From Syncephalastrum monosporum B8922 (lineage: Eukaryota; Mucoromycota; Mucoromycetes; Mucorales; Syncephalastraceae): a stretch of 64,000 nucleotides of DNA. The stretch's first letter is position 1. The number at the start of each line of letters is the position of its first letter. Shown piece by piece: positions 1-11,016 of the stretch. Made by a program: the position numbers and the translations under genes. Location: contig JNEN01001256.1 of assembly GCA_000697355.1 (NCBI GenBank), forward strand, positions 1-64,000, given 5' to 3'. A model generated the notes under the pieces. That model did not search any database. It was not told the DNA's origin and saw only the letters and a program-made list of their open reading frames with translations.

Positions 1-1196
1 GGAGTACCCATGCTTACCAAACATATGAGTATATAGCTACATAGTATGCATAGAGATGATTCACTGGCTTTGATATAAACCGTGATGTTTAAATCACATT
101 GCACGTCAGATGTGTCAGTTGCCACCATGACCAAGTTACATACGCTTGCATTCTTTATATTGTTGTGATTATACAGTCATACATTCTCTTTCATATATCA
201 GTTTAGGAGATGAAAGCTATATTCTCATACCACCAAAGCTCTAAAAATAAGCATATAGCATTTGCAGAAGTAATAGACTCTACAAGATACATAGAAATTC
301 TGCCTGCCCACTACGATAAGGAATTATGCTTTATCTGATTGGATACTTTCGAAGTCGCTACATAGTCTGTCAATATATCTGTCCATACATGATATATCAT
401 GTCTTTCCACGAGAAGCAGACTACTAAACGGTATGCTACAAATCGTGGCGGTCAGATCATTATATTCGATTCGTGGAGAAATTGCCGACCAGTCTCAGCT
501 TTTGCATGAATGCTGCCAAAACTGTCCATGTGCCGACCGCGCGACTGTTTTTTAGCAAAAGCACATCTCCACGACATGGGTGAAAGACTAAAACAATGCA
601 TATAGCATCTATATGGAGCCGAAGAAGACGCTTCTAAAATGTACTACTACGCGGAATCTCCAGTCGCCGCAAATTATTGATTTACTATGCAGGTTAAGGT
701 TTGTAAGTCAAAGCACAAAAAATCGAATGAAAGAAGGGATGGTGCTTGAATGGGCATGCAGGCGGGTCAGCAAAGAGTCAACAGCGTACGAGTTTATGGT
801 ACAGCCATAATGCCAAAACAACAGAATGCAAATAAACAAGCCTATGGCAACTTAAAAGGAACATTATAATAAAGGAAAGTAATTATCCTGTTTCCCTTCA
901 TCGAAATGTGTACGTGGCTACACTCGACTTACTTTGTTGACGATAGGGATATATATAGTATCGAGAGAGGTGATCGTTAGGCTGATGAGATATGACCACT
1001 GATAGACAAGTGTGATTCCATGTGCAACGAAAATAGTCTGGGTGACCGCGGAACGGAGCTTGTGTTCCGCGGATTAAAAAGAATTACTTTACCCCTTCTT
1101 CTCTGGCACACTCAGTTTTTTACAAGTTCTTACATTCATTACGTCCGTTCCTTTTCCTCCCCCTCCTCTTGTTTTCTCCCTTTTCTACTTCATTCC
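1..1196. other. intergenic, no supported gene
   Basis: AT-rich sequence with only short open frames. None has a recognisable product or spliced extension. The last ~100 bases before the PEX11 start are pyrimidine-rich (runs of C/T around 1130-1190), a common layout just upstream of starts in this window. Confidence 0.5.
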
Positions 1197-1980
1197 ATGT
1201 TGTCAGCCGCCGATATCAAGCATCCTGTTCCGCTGTTGCCAACTCCTGCGGCATCGCCTCCGCCCACCCTGCGCACATTTTCTACCGACGCCTGCTGTCC
1301 TGCAGAAGAACCACGACCTGACGTGCCAGCCACCTTTCAAAAATTCATCAAAGAGCTCGATGGTCGCGACAAAGGCATCAAGGTCATCCAGTACCTGTTT
1401 AAAATACTCCTTCACTATCGCCTTGTCAATCCTGCCCGATGGAAGACCATGGTCAGTCACTTCTCCATGACCCGCAAAATCCTTAGACTCGGATCGAGCA
1501 TCGCACCTGTCCGTGAGCTCACAGACGGAGCCAGCTTTTGGAAGAGCGTTGTGCTTGTCAATGAGATTGGCAACGGTGTCGCAGACGACGTTTACTGCTT
1601 TTACAAGCTCGGCGTCGTTAGCTCTAAAATAGGAAACCAAGCCGAATGGATTGCTATTTACTGCTGGTTCGCAGCCATCCTGCACGACATACGCGCCAAT
1701 GTCGCACAGCTCCAAAAGTGCCGCGACGATCCTGAAAAATATTTCATGACGCAGGTTTCCATTGCCAAGCTGTCTATGGATGGTATCTTCTGTGGTATGT
1801 TACTGTTACGTGTAATATTTTGGCGTTATTTATTGTTGCTGACCGATCCTTTTTAATTCCCCAGCTTGCGATATTTGGAAGCCTCGATTCTCAGACGGTG
1901 TCCAGGCGTGGTCTGGTTTCTTCAGCGGTTCTCTCTCGGCATACAAATTATGGAAGAAGTGCATCGTTGTCAAGTCATAA
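1197..1980 (+). CDS. PEX11: PEX11-family peroxisome division protein
   Basis: Peroxisomal membrane protein of the PEX11 family, which elongates and divides peroxisomes. Two exons, 1197-1794 and 1865-1980, join in frame across a 70-nt GTATGT...CCAG intron to give 237 aa, the usual length for the family. The start at 1197 was chosen because the upstream in-frame extension is a pyrimidine-rich leader, while the protein from 1197 begins in family-like sequence. N-terminal half: an amphipathic stretch (FIKELDGRDKGIKVIQYLFK) followed by the conserved 'ARWKTMVSHFSMTRKILRLG' segment. C-terminal exon: 'AWSGFFSGSLSAYKLWKKC', a hydrophobic turn followed by a basic tail as in PEX11 proteins. The family is known in fungi; which paralogue this is (PEX11, 11B or 11C type) cannot be decided by eye. 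Confidence 0.85.
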
Positions 1981-3313
1981 TCCGTCTCTGTCCCCCGCTC
2001 TCATCCTCACTAACATCTTCACCCCCTTCCCCTGAGCAGCTCATTTTGCATCCGACCTCCTGAATAACCCCATCATTTCCGCCTTCCTATACTCATTCAC
2101 AAACCTCTGTCATCATTTTTGCACTTGCTTTACTTTAGATCATACCTCTCCCATCTACGAATATAACCCTCCATGCTTACCATGTATATTGTCCTCCACC
2201 CTTCCCTCATCTTAATCCTATTGTTTTTAATAAGCATCATGCTTTAACGCCTACATTCATGATGTATGCCCTTGAAAACCGTGTAAATATGGTAAAATGG
2301 TGTCGAGTTCATTGCAGATTTACTGCATACAGAAACCTAAAAATGACCCTCGATATCTTCCGCATTTTTCATCGAACATGACCGCATGACGATGGAATCC
2401 ATGCGCGTTTCAACTGTTTCCTTATGAGCCAACGTAGTATATATATATGCCATCAGTACACATCAGCACTTCGGGTACTGATTATATACGTTACAATGAC
2501 CGTGGCAGAACGGTGGATTATGGAACGGGCGAATGAATAATAGACTTATGAAGACGACAGTGGTTCCATCCTCAGCAATAGCGCTTATGTGAAAGTCATA
2601 TGGCTACCACGTATACACCCTCCTGAGCTATCATATAGAAGGCAGCATAGTGTGTCAATGACCACTACCATACTGTAGCTGTAAAGCTCATTTCCAATGT
2701 ATGCGCTTCTGTATACACAAAATTAAAGAATGCTTTATAATTAAATATCTTCCATGGTTCCCGGGGCTCTGCTCCATACGACATATGTGTTTGCACTAAA
2801 TATATGTTGCAGCAGCGCAGACAGCGAACTTTCCGCCATCTGAGGCGTATATCAGCTGTAGGTGGCAAAAAGCTATTTCGTACGGCAGTAAGAATGATAT
2901 ATTTCTGTATCCTTATGGTATTACTTGACTTGGGATTGTTTGAGCTACATGTTTAATCGTATCTCCATCGCAACGGAAATGATATCGAATCACCGACTGA
3001 AGTGTCAACACTTGTGTCCTGAATACAGAAGAGACACATCGGAGGTCAGTGCCAACACATGGTCTTTGTTGTCCAGATAAACAATGAGCATGCTGAGAGT
3101 GAGCATGCTACATAATAATGCAGTCATCCGTGGTTATGCAGGTCTACCGATCGCGTGACAGATGCCACTTACTCTTTTTGGGAAAAAGATTCCTTTTTGG
3201 GCATGCGGGCTTTTAAACAATGGTCCAGTACATCGCTGCGCGCGGCGGCGCGTTCGAAGTTTTGTGTGTTGTTCCTTTCTCTCTTCTCACAACAAACTCC
3301 TCACTTTCTGGCA
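1981..3313. other. intergenic, no supported gene
   Basis: Over 1.3 kb between PEX11 and the carboxypeptidase without a convincing open frame on either strand. The distal part holds the carboxypeptidase promoter. No repeat or RNA gene was recognised. Confidence 0.5.
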
Positions 3314-5308
3314 ATGCCGTCTTTGTCATTGCTGACCAAAACCGCTCTTGTCGCTGTGTCCTCGGCGCTTCTGTGTGCCAACGGCGGTGCAGCTCAAGCC
3401 AACGACTTTATGCAGCATCCCATCCAAGGTCTGAAGCATACCTGGGACAACGTGCATGACGTTGTCCAGGACAGCTTCTCGGACTGGCTGCCTGATTACA
3501 AAAAGCCTCCGCAGCAGCAGGATGAGTTCACGACGTTCAGTCATCCTGCCTTCCCCGAGTATGCTATGCGCTACAAGCGCCCTGCGCTCTGCGACCCTAA
3601 CGTGAAGCAGGTAAAGAAAAAGAGAAGATAACAATGATCAGATAAAATCTCCTGTAGACTATGCAGACTTACTGTCCTTCTTTTTTTTTTTTATATAGAT
3701 CAGCGGTTACTTGGACGTGGATAGCGATAAGCACTTTTTCTTTTGGTTCTTTGAGTCTCGCAATAAGCCTGAGGAGGATCCGCTTGTCCTTTGGTTGAAC
3801 GGTGGTCCAGGCTGTTCGTCGTTGACGGGACTTTTTATGGAACTCGGGTACGTCATTGAAACTTGTTTCACCTCCCACATATTCTCACACACACACCACC
3901 ACACACAACACACATGTAATCTTGGCTGCGGCATCACTAATTGTATATTCCATAGTCCCTGCACCGTCAACGAAGAAGGTGATGCTACCTCCATCAACGA
4001 TTTCTCATGGAACAACAATGCCAGTGTCGTCTTCTTGGACCAGGTAAGCATTTTACTCCGTAGTTTCCGATCCTTCGGAGCAAGATGCAGGACAAAAAAA
4101 ATCTGACCGCTTCACCGATGGATGATTACGTAGCCTCTCAATGTTGGTTACTCTTACGGCAGTGGTGGTGCCAGAAACAGTGTGGCTGCCGCCAAGGACG
4201 TCTATGCTTTCCTTCAACTCTTCTTCAAAGAATTCAACGAGTATGCCTCTCTCGACTTCCATATCGCTGGCGAGTCATGTAAGCAATCCCAGTCGTTACT
4301 AAAAAACCGCCGTATTGACTCAGCGCTCTCTATTTTGTTAGATGCTGGCCATTACATTCCCGCCATCGGTGGAGTCCTGAACCGTAACAATAAGGGCCAG
4401 TACAACGTTGCCCAGCTCCACGACTATGCTTCGACCCTGGCTACCATCAACCTCAAGAGTCTGTTGATTGGTAACGGTCTGACCGATCCTCTGATTCAAT
4501 ACAAGTACTATGCCAAGATGGCCTGTGACAATAGCTATGGCCCCGTCCTCGACCGCTCGCAGTGTGATCAGATGGAATCCGCCTACCCTGCGTGTGCGAA
4601 CCTCATCCAGAACTGCTATGACTCCAAGAACGTCTTCATGTGCCTGCCTGCTGCCATGAAGTGTAATCGCGATCAGATTATGCCTTATCAGAACACAGGC
4701 ATGAACCCTTACGATGTTCGCGAGAAGTGCAAGGGTGGCAACCTATGCTATGAGATTCTGGGCAGCGTTCAGAAGTACCTGAACCGCGAAGAAGTCAAGC
4801 AGGAGGTTGGCGCACAGACCGAGAAATATGAGAGCTGCAACATGCAGATCAACTTCCAATTCCAGGTAAAAAAATCTTTCGCTACTCAGGGTGAGCAGGT
4901 CTGCTCGCCCAAGTCTGCTGTTACCTGTCTATACTTACATTCTCTATCCACCGCATGTAGATGGCTGGTGACTGGATGCGCCCCTATATGGAGGAGATCC
5001 CTCCTATCTTGGAGGATGGTATCCGCGTCCTGATTTATGCTGGCGATGCCGACTTTATCTGCAATTGGATGGGCAACAAGGCCTGGACTCTGGAGCTGCC
5101 TTGGGAGAACGGCGAGGAGTTCGCATCCGCTAAGGATACCGAATGGTACTCGCACACGACCGGCAAGACGGGTGGTGAGCTCCGCCGCACCGAGGATGGC
5201 CGTTTTGCCTTCCTGCGCGTGTTTGGTGCTGGCCATATGGTTCCCTACGATCAACCCGAGGCCGGTCTCGACATGCTCAACGACTGGGTCCATGGCAAGC
5301 TCGAGTAA
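3314..5308 (+). CDS. vacuolar serine carboxypeptidase (S10, carboxypeptidase Y-like)
   Basis: Serine carboxypeptidase removing C-terminal residues, probably in the vacuole. Six exons (3314-3610, 3699-3847, 3956-4043, 4134-4278, 4342-4865, 4961-5308) join in frame to 516 aa. A hydrophobic signal peptide covers about residues 1-29, followed by a propeptide. Family signatures: substrate-binding '[11 protein letters not shown]', 'PLNVGYSYG', nucleophile Ser in 'GESYAGHYIP', catalytic Asp in '[11 protein letters not shown]' and catalytic His in '[12 protein letters not shown]'. All three catalytic residues are present, so an active enzyme is expected. Several paired cysteines lie in the central lid region. 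The gene converges on the MoxR-like gene with 122 bp between the stop codons. Vacuolar rather than secreted location is inferred from similarity to carboxypeptidase Y. Confidence 0.95.
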
Positions 5309-5430
5309 ATAGTACAAATGAGCGAGACCCGTAGTGCAGTTTATAGGTGCATATGTGCCATCAAGTGTATACATGTGCAAATCACATCTTTTGGGAAATA
5401 ATTCCGTGTAAATTCCGTGTTCTGTTTGAT

Positions 5431-6692
5431 TTACACTGGTACATATACAAGACGCAGCACTTCTGAGACAACCTGAGAGGGGGTCACCGGTCCAATGAGA
5501 TGGATGCGGTGGCCTAAAACCTTATCAGCCGCGACTGCGACGAGATCTGGGGTAAGGAAGTCGTGTTGGAATAAGGTGGCAAGGGATCGCGTGACGCTAA
5601 CGAGGTCGCGTGAGGTACGGGCAGTAAGGCCACCCGAAACCAGCGGGTGGGTGCGCACCCCGACGACAATGTCTCGGATATAGCGCGTGATATCGATGTT
5701 GATATGAACACGGTGCGATCGCTCGGCGAGCATCTGAATTTCATCGCTTTTAATGAGAGCCGTGCGACGAAAATGATACGGCCTCACGTAGGACTGTTCG
5801 TCGTCGCCGCAGAAGCTGTAGCTCACAAAGAAACGGTTGAGCAGCTGTGATGAGATGTGGGTTTGGTGCTGGTGGGGAACGATCACGATGACTAAGAACG
5901 GTTTTGGCACGGTATAACGCACGTTGGCCATGCGCAGTTCTTTGGCCACCATGAGTTCGAGTAGAGTAGCCTGCACAAGTGCATCGGCCTCGTCCAGACG
6001 CTGTATGACGGCTGCTTGTGCCAGCTTATTGTTGGACCCGCCACCGCTACCTGCCGAGCCAGTCGTGAAACGGAGGAGGTCGAGGGTATCCTTTTGCTGA
6101 CGCTGCCGTATGGAAAAGTCGATCGGACTCACGGGGTGCATCGTTGACTCGTCCGACTGCGAAGCAATAGTCTATTTGTGTGAGTCACATTACAATAAGG
6201 AGGACGTTCAACTTACACCCGGGGTAGAAGACGAGCTGTCTTTAGTGGCATTATCGCTGTTGCGCTGATGTGAAAGGTGACGGTTGTGGTGATGGCTGTT
6301 TGGGTATAAAGTGGACGGTAGTGGAGATGGTTCTTCTGATACGAGTTCTTCACGGGTCGCAGCGAAGAGAGACTGAACCAGGTCCGTTGGGCTCTGGTGC
6401 GCTTGGCACGTTACATTGGCAGTAGAGAATCCAAACAAACTACGGCAGATCTATGGCATGTCAGCTAGTCAGCATTGCATCTGTGCATTGGATAAATATA
6501 TATTACCATCGTAGTCATTTGTGATACTTCCTGAAGGCGATGTTGGGGTGCCGTGAGAAACAGATGCTTATCATTACCCGACACTAGACAAAGCAGCACA
6601 GAGATAAACAAGTCCTGATTGAACGCAAACCCAGTCTGCTTCTTCAGTGTCGTAATGCGTTGTTTGATCCATTCCTTCGATTGCGACGACAT
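5431..6692 (-). CDS. MoxR-like AAA protein, apparently without Walker A
   Basis: Three exons on the minus strand (6692-6507, 6450-6217, 6171-5431) join in phase to 386 aa. The third exon resembles the core and lid of MoxR/Mg-chelatase-type AAA ATPases: 'RLDEAD' in the Walker B position, then 'ATLLELMVAKELRMANVRYTVPKPF' followed by a 'LLNRFFVSYSF' segment matching the MoxR 'LDRF' block. The C-terminal lid runs through 'DIVVGVRTHPLVSGGLTARTSRDLV'. No GxxGxGK[ST] loop is visible in any exon, although the first exon places 'GNDKHLFLTAPQH' where a P-loop might be. It may therefore be a pseudo-ATPase. The second exon is low-complexity (His, Ser, Asn). It diverges from the small gene at 6921 with a 228-bp shared promoter. 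Confidence 0.7.
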
Positions 6693-6920
6693 TTTCTCTC
6701 ACACCCGTTTCTTTTTCGTGCCACAGGAGGCACAGCTTTGTACACCCTCTGTTGTTGGTTGTTTTCATATTTGAAAGTCCGCAAAAGAACTGGAGAAAAC
6801 TGCATGATTTTCTTTTTTTGTTGCCGCATCCGGTTGTGCGTTGGGTTTCTTTCTTTTTCTCTTAGTTCTACCTTTTTCCTCGCAACTTTTCCTTCACTTT
6901 ATATTTGAAAGAACATTAAA

Positions 6921-7297
6921 ATGCCAGTCTCTCATTCAGCGCGTACTTTCTACTGGTAAAACTGAGAATACAATAAAGCATGGTGCTGGTCTCTTACATT
7001 GTTGCTGCTGTTAAAGGAGCGTGCCATTAGCACTCGCAGCTGTCACAACCTATTCCTTGGCCATCAAGCAGAAATCCGCTACGGCTCATCCAATGCGGTT
7101 TGTACCCTCCGGCGAACCCAACTATGACTCTGAAAACTTGGAGCGTATCCGCCAAGACTGGCGTGAGCGTAACCGTGGCATCGGTCTCCGAGACGTGAGG
7201 TGAGTCTGGGATGCATCCTCCTTTCCTTTGAGTAGTTTAATTGAAGCATGTTTGTGTGGCACCATTTTATATCAGCCGAAGCGGTGGAGGCGTCTAA
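6921..7297 (+). CDS. small single-span membrane protein, unknown function
   Basis: Not recognised. The best model has three exons, 6921-6955, 7017-7199 and 7276-7297, giving 79 aa. Introns of 61 and 76 nt have GT...AAAG and GTGAGT...ATCAG borders, and all phases fit. The predicted protein has a short polar N-terminus, one hydrophobic span (about residues 12-29), then a charged tail with 'SGEPNYDSENLERIRQDW' and a Gly-rich end ('SRSGGGV'). Size, single span and basic flanks would suit a small inner-membrane mitochondrial protein, but that is inference. If the second intron is not used, the frame stops at 7203 with 73 aa. The gene is head-to-head with the MoxR-like gene. Confidence 0.5.
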
Positions 7298-9035
7298 ACA
7301 TATTGCGCATACGCGCTCCTATACAGTCCTTCCACAGAGTCGCAGAAAAAGAACAAGCGTTCGACTCCTTTATCTTTTCTACATCCCGCAACACTGTATC
7401 GTATCCTATCAGGACCCGCCGCCTTTTTTCCCTCTTTTTCTCTATTTTTCTCTGCATGCATTATCTTTTTCCTCTGTTTTACCCCACGCACGACCCAAAA
7501 TAAAGATTTTTTTCTTTCTATTTCTTTATTTCGCATGTTTGTTTATGAGATTGGATTTGTGCGATCGGCCGAAGTCGGGAACCTTTTTTTTTCTCTGGCC
7601 TCCTTTTTCTGGACTGCACCCACACGCGAAGCATCCATGACACATATACATTCACGCGTATATGCCTTCCCTGCTTGGCACAGAGAAGATAAGCATATTC
7701 TTTAAGGTACTGCGAGTATGGCCCACATGGGGTCACACCAGCTCTGATAACACCAACGAAAAAAAAAAAAATAATGGGCTGACAAGCTTTATTCGCGTGG
7801 GAACAAAAACTTCACCCCAGCACAGATGCCCACAGCTTGCATATAATGGATTCGTGCCTCTTGGGCATGCTGGGGCGTACGGGAGCGTCCTTTTTTCTTT
7901 TGCGGGTGTAACTATCCCTATACTTGTATTTTACTAACCCATCTGTGCATACCAATGGGATGCCGCCATTTGGACAGTCCTATTCCACTCCTTCTTTTAC
8001 CTCAGTGCATCTCTATGCTTAACTCTCTATTTTTGCTTTCTGCTTCTCTTGTTTATTTTCAGTTTGACGTAGAATGGGTAATGCGATCTGGGTTACAATT
8101 CAACAGGAATAATAAGATTCCAGCAAACAAATGGTATGTGTTGTTAGGTTGACTGCCGGCTGTCATCATAACCCCGCATTTGGGGCGATCTGCTGCGCTA
8201 TGGTCATGGTGGATTCTCCATCTTTGGACAATGCGATTCGCACTATGTGGCACGTTGGATCACAAGAGCAACAATGTCGTACAATTTTCAGCGCAGTATC
8301 TGAATATTAACCCGTATCGCGTCTTGTCCTTTCGATAGTTTGCTTTAGTGACTGGACGTCTACGCAATCACCTCAAGATTATTTCACAGTCCATAGGTCA
8401 AAATGGACACCCAGAAACTGCCAAGTTTTGTTTACTACACGCCTGCTGGGGTAATGGTCATACACCCGCAACAATTCAGCGCCAAAAAAAAACTGTGGGG
8501 CAGATCAGGTGCAACGAAGCACCATATGTAGAAAAGATTCTTGCCAACAAAAAGATGATGGTTTTATAGCGCAAAATTTGCGCCCAGGCAGCTCGAGTTT
8601 GCATGAGGGAATATGTCATCCGCTGATGTGTTAACTGCTGACCGTTGATAACCTAAGGTTCTCCATTGTCGTGTTAGAACATCCAGAGGCTGACCCATCG
8701 ATCACTTTTTTTTTTATTCATTATCATTCTGCGTGTCTCAGGGGATAAAGGGACGTGCAGGGGGTCTGTGGGAGATACTCTCGCTCTATGACCAAGAAAA
8801 ATACGTGACGAACGGGCAAGAATGTTAATAAATCTGAAATAGGATACGTATACGGGATCATGGACACGTTTATATTAAGAATCAAGACACGGCCAGTATC
8901 TGACCCATTATCATTATCTTCTTTTCATCCAAAAGTTTCGCCAGAACACATACACATAATCACTTGCTCACTCCAGAGCCAGCAACCTCTTACACCCCAC
9001 TCCACTCCTTTCCCACCTATCCGCTCATTTATAAT
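7298..9035. other. intergenic, no supported gene
   Basis: About 1.7 kb with pyrimidine-rich and poly-A/T stretches (7400-7620, 7758-7771, 8706-8716). Short open frames on both strands show no family resemblance and no coherent splicing. The distal end is the 5' region of the 562-aa gene. Confidence 0.45.
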
Positions 9036-10724
9036 ATGCTCTGCTCGACAGAACAGATACCTGCGCCGGCCGCACATCCTCAACCCAGTCCATCCGCTCC
9101 CCACGTTACTCTTCTACACGATCCACGCGATCCTTCTCTCCAGTCAGAATATGAAGCGCTTGTGCTCTCCTGGGCACGACAGCTCGTATCCAACAGCAGC
9201 CAGGTCCAATCCGATACCAAATCCTCGTCTACAGCCACAACCGATACGACGAGCACAACGGAGCTTGTGTACCGGCACTTGGACGCCCTGTGGATTGACG
9301 CACAGTACATGCTTCAATGCGCACAAGCGTGGAACGCACGGCCGACAGCCTTGCAGCCCGCCGAAGCCATTCATACCGTTAATATATTAGGCCTCCATCT
9401 GCTGCAGCGTGTGCTAGACACGCGTCGTGCGCTTGAACCACATCATCCGGAGTCGCAACAGCCCCAACAGCATAAGCAAAACGATTTTGGCAATGATGAT
9501 GCATGGACACTGGCAAGTAATGTGGCAAAAAAAGTAGCAGTGGTGCAGGACGCGCCGCAACAAGGTGTGCGCGATACCACGAGTAGATACTTTGAAGACG
9601 AACAGCCACTCGACGAGGTGAGCCAAGACGACGAAGACGATGAAGAAGAGCAAGTGATGCATGCTCCACTGCTCCGACGCCACCAGGACGCCTGCAGCAG
9701 CTCACCAGACGTCTCTATGGTGTGGACGCAGGACAAATTGAAGAAGAAGCCATCATTGCAGACGATCGAGTCGGTGGCAGCCAAGGCGGGTGCGGCACTG
9801 AGTATCAGAAGCAACAGCACCTCACGTCGACGCCCTATACGACTCGTGCCTTCGCCTTCGGCCCCTTGTTGCTCCATTACCCCAGCTCATGCTCCTGCTG
9901 ACGCGCCTTGCCACGGTTTCCAGCCAGCTGTCAACTACCAGCACTATTATCATTGTTCGGCCCACCATGAAGCAAGCCAGAGCAGCAGTTTAAGCAGCAG
10001 CACAGGTAGTCTACACAACGAAGATCATTACTGGCGTAGCTGGTTTGGGAAGAAAAACGACCGCAACAGCACGAGCTCGACATGTGCCTTTTGCAAACAA
10101 CCTGTCGCCAAGAAGAGTCTTTCCGCCAGCGATGCTACTGAAGCAGCGATCCATAGCAGCGGCAGCAGCGGTAGTGCCAGTAGCAGTAGTAGCAGCAGTC
10201 AAAGTTGTAATGATCAGCGTTCTCGACGCCACATGTACGGTGTCTATCATCAGAGTGGGGAGGGGTCCCAAGAGGACGGACTTGATGAATCTTCCAGAGC
10301 ATTATTAGAAGACAGGAAAGAGGAGATGCTATCGGATGATGACGTCGACGACGACGAGAGCGACGGCGCTTACGATGAGTTGATGCGTAACTACGGATGC
10401 CTGACCTCCTCCTCGTCTTCAGGAATGATACGCAGTGAGTCGAGTATATCCGCGTTTCGTCCGATCAGCAAGAACCTGGCCCCACGTTGTGCACCGCCGC
10501 CGGTCTTGGAGGAGCCCAGCAGCCCGACGAGCGAGAGTCCAGCACGACGATCTCTTATCAAAAGCCGCTCGTTTCCATCCAAAGTAGCCTCAATTGCAGT
10601 CGAGGAGGTGTCGACCCGCTCGCCGCCTCCACCTTCTCTTAAAGAACGCAATTTTGTGATGCGATCCCTTGTCAACAAAAAGGTTTCCCTCAGCAAACTT
10701 TTCAATGGGAAGCGATCGATCTAA
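9036..10724 (+). CDS. unrecognised Ser-rich, largely disordered protein (562 aa)
   Basis: Single exon, 562 aa from the ATG at 9036; the open frame upstream of it has no ATG. Function not recognised. The N-terminal ~150 residues look ordered, with helical segments including 'SEYEALVLSWARQLVSNSS', 'YRHLDALWIDAQYMLQCAQAW' and 'NILGLHLLQRVLDTRRAL'. The middle is disordered and rich in Ser, Asp and Glu, with an acidic cluster near residue 200, a Cys/His-rich patch ('YHCSAHHE'), and a single 'CAFCKQP' Cys pair. A second acidic block is followed by a basic, Ser/Pro-rich C-terminus ending in 'LVNKKVSLSKLFNGKRSI'. The pattern suits a phospho-regulated scaffold or signalling adaptor, but no domain can be named. 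It is followed in the same direction by the bZIP gene. Confidence 0.75.
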   Translation: MLCSTEQIPAPAAHPQPSPSAPHVTLLHDPRDPSLQSEYEALVLSWARQLVSNSSQVQSDTKSSSTATTDTTSTTELVYRHLDALWIDAQYMLQCAQAWNARPTALQPAEAIHTVNILGLHLLQRVLDTRRALEPHHPESQQPQQHKQNDFGNDDAWTLASNVAKKVAVVQDAPQQGVRDTTSRYFEDEQPLDEVSQDDEDDEEEQVMHAPLLRRHQDACSSSPDVSMVWTQDKLKKKPSLQTIESVAAKAGAALSIRSNSTSRRRPIRLVPSPSAPCCSITPAHAPADAPCHGFQPAVNYQHYYHCSAHHEASQSSSLSSSTGSLHNEDHYWRSWFGKKNDRNSTSSTCAFCKQPVAKKSLSASDATEAAIHSSGSSGSASSSSSSSQSCNDQRSRRHMYGVYHQSGEGSQEDGLDESSRALLEDRKEEMLSDDDVDDDESDGAYDELMRNYGCLTSSSSSGMIRSESSISAFRPISKNLAPRCAPPPVLEEPSSPTSESPARRSLIKSRSFPSKVASIAVEEVSTRSPPPPSLKERNFVMRSLVNKKVSLSKLFNGKRSI

Positions 10725-11016
10725 CTCTAACTTATACATTAATTATACTATATACGCATACCATACCTTATTTCATTACTTATACTTAATCCAAAGAACT
10801 CGGTCGCTTTTCTGTTTGATACACATGTGCTTCAAAGGTGAATGGATGTGCAAAAAGATCGAAGGCGATTTTCGGTGTTTGAAATGGTGGTTTTTTGTTT
10901 TTCTGTTATTTTTTTTTATCGGGGGTCCCAGGAGCAGTGATGAGAGACTGTGCCGAGTGCGAGTTTTGTCTCTCAAAACGAACACGTCATCCTTCAAATT
11001 GTCGACGTAGCCATCC
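10725..11016. promoter_or_regulatory. spacer and 5' region of the bZIP gene
   Basis: A 292-bp spacer between two + strand genes. An AT-rich 3' flank of the upstream gene (10730-10790) is followed by a poly-T block near 10908-10918 and the presumed 5' leader of the bZIP gene. No specific operator was recognised. Confidence 0.3.

Noticed and set aside
1203..1715. 170-aa antisense frame over PEX11
   Set aside because: The sense strand encodes a clear PEX11 protein with a proper splice; the antisense frame is a shadow.
8403..8531. 42-codon frame starting ATG GAC ACC
   Set aside because: Too short, no splice extension, no recognised similarity.
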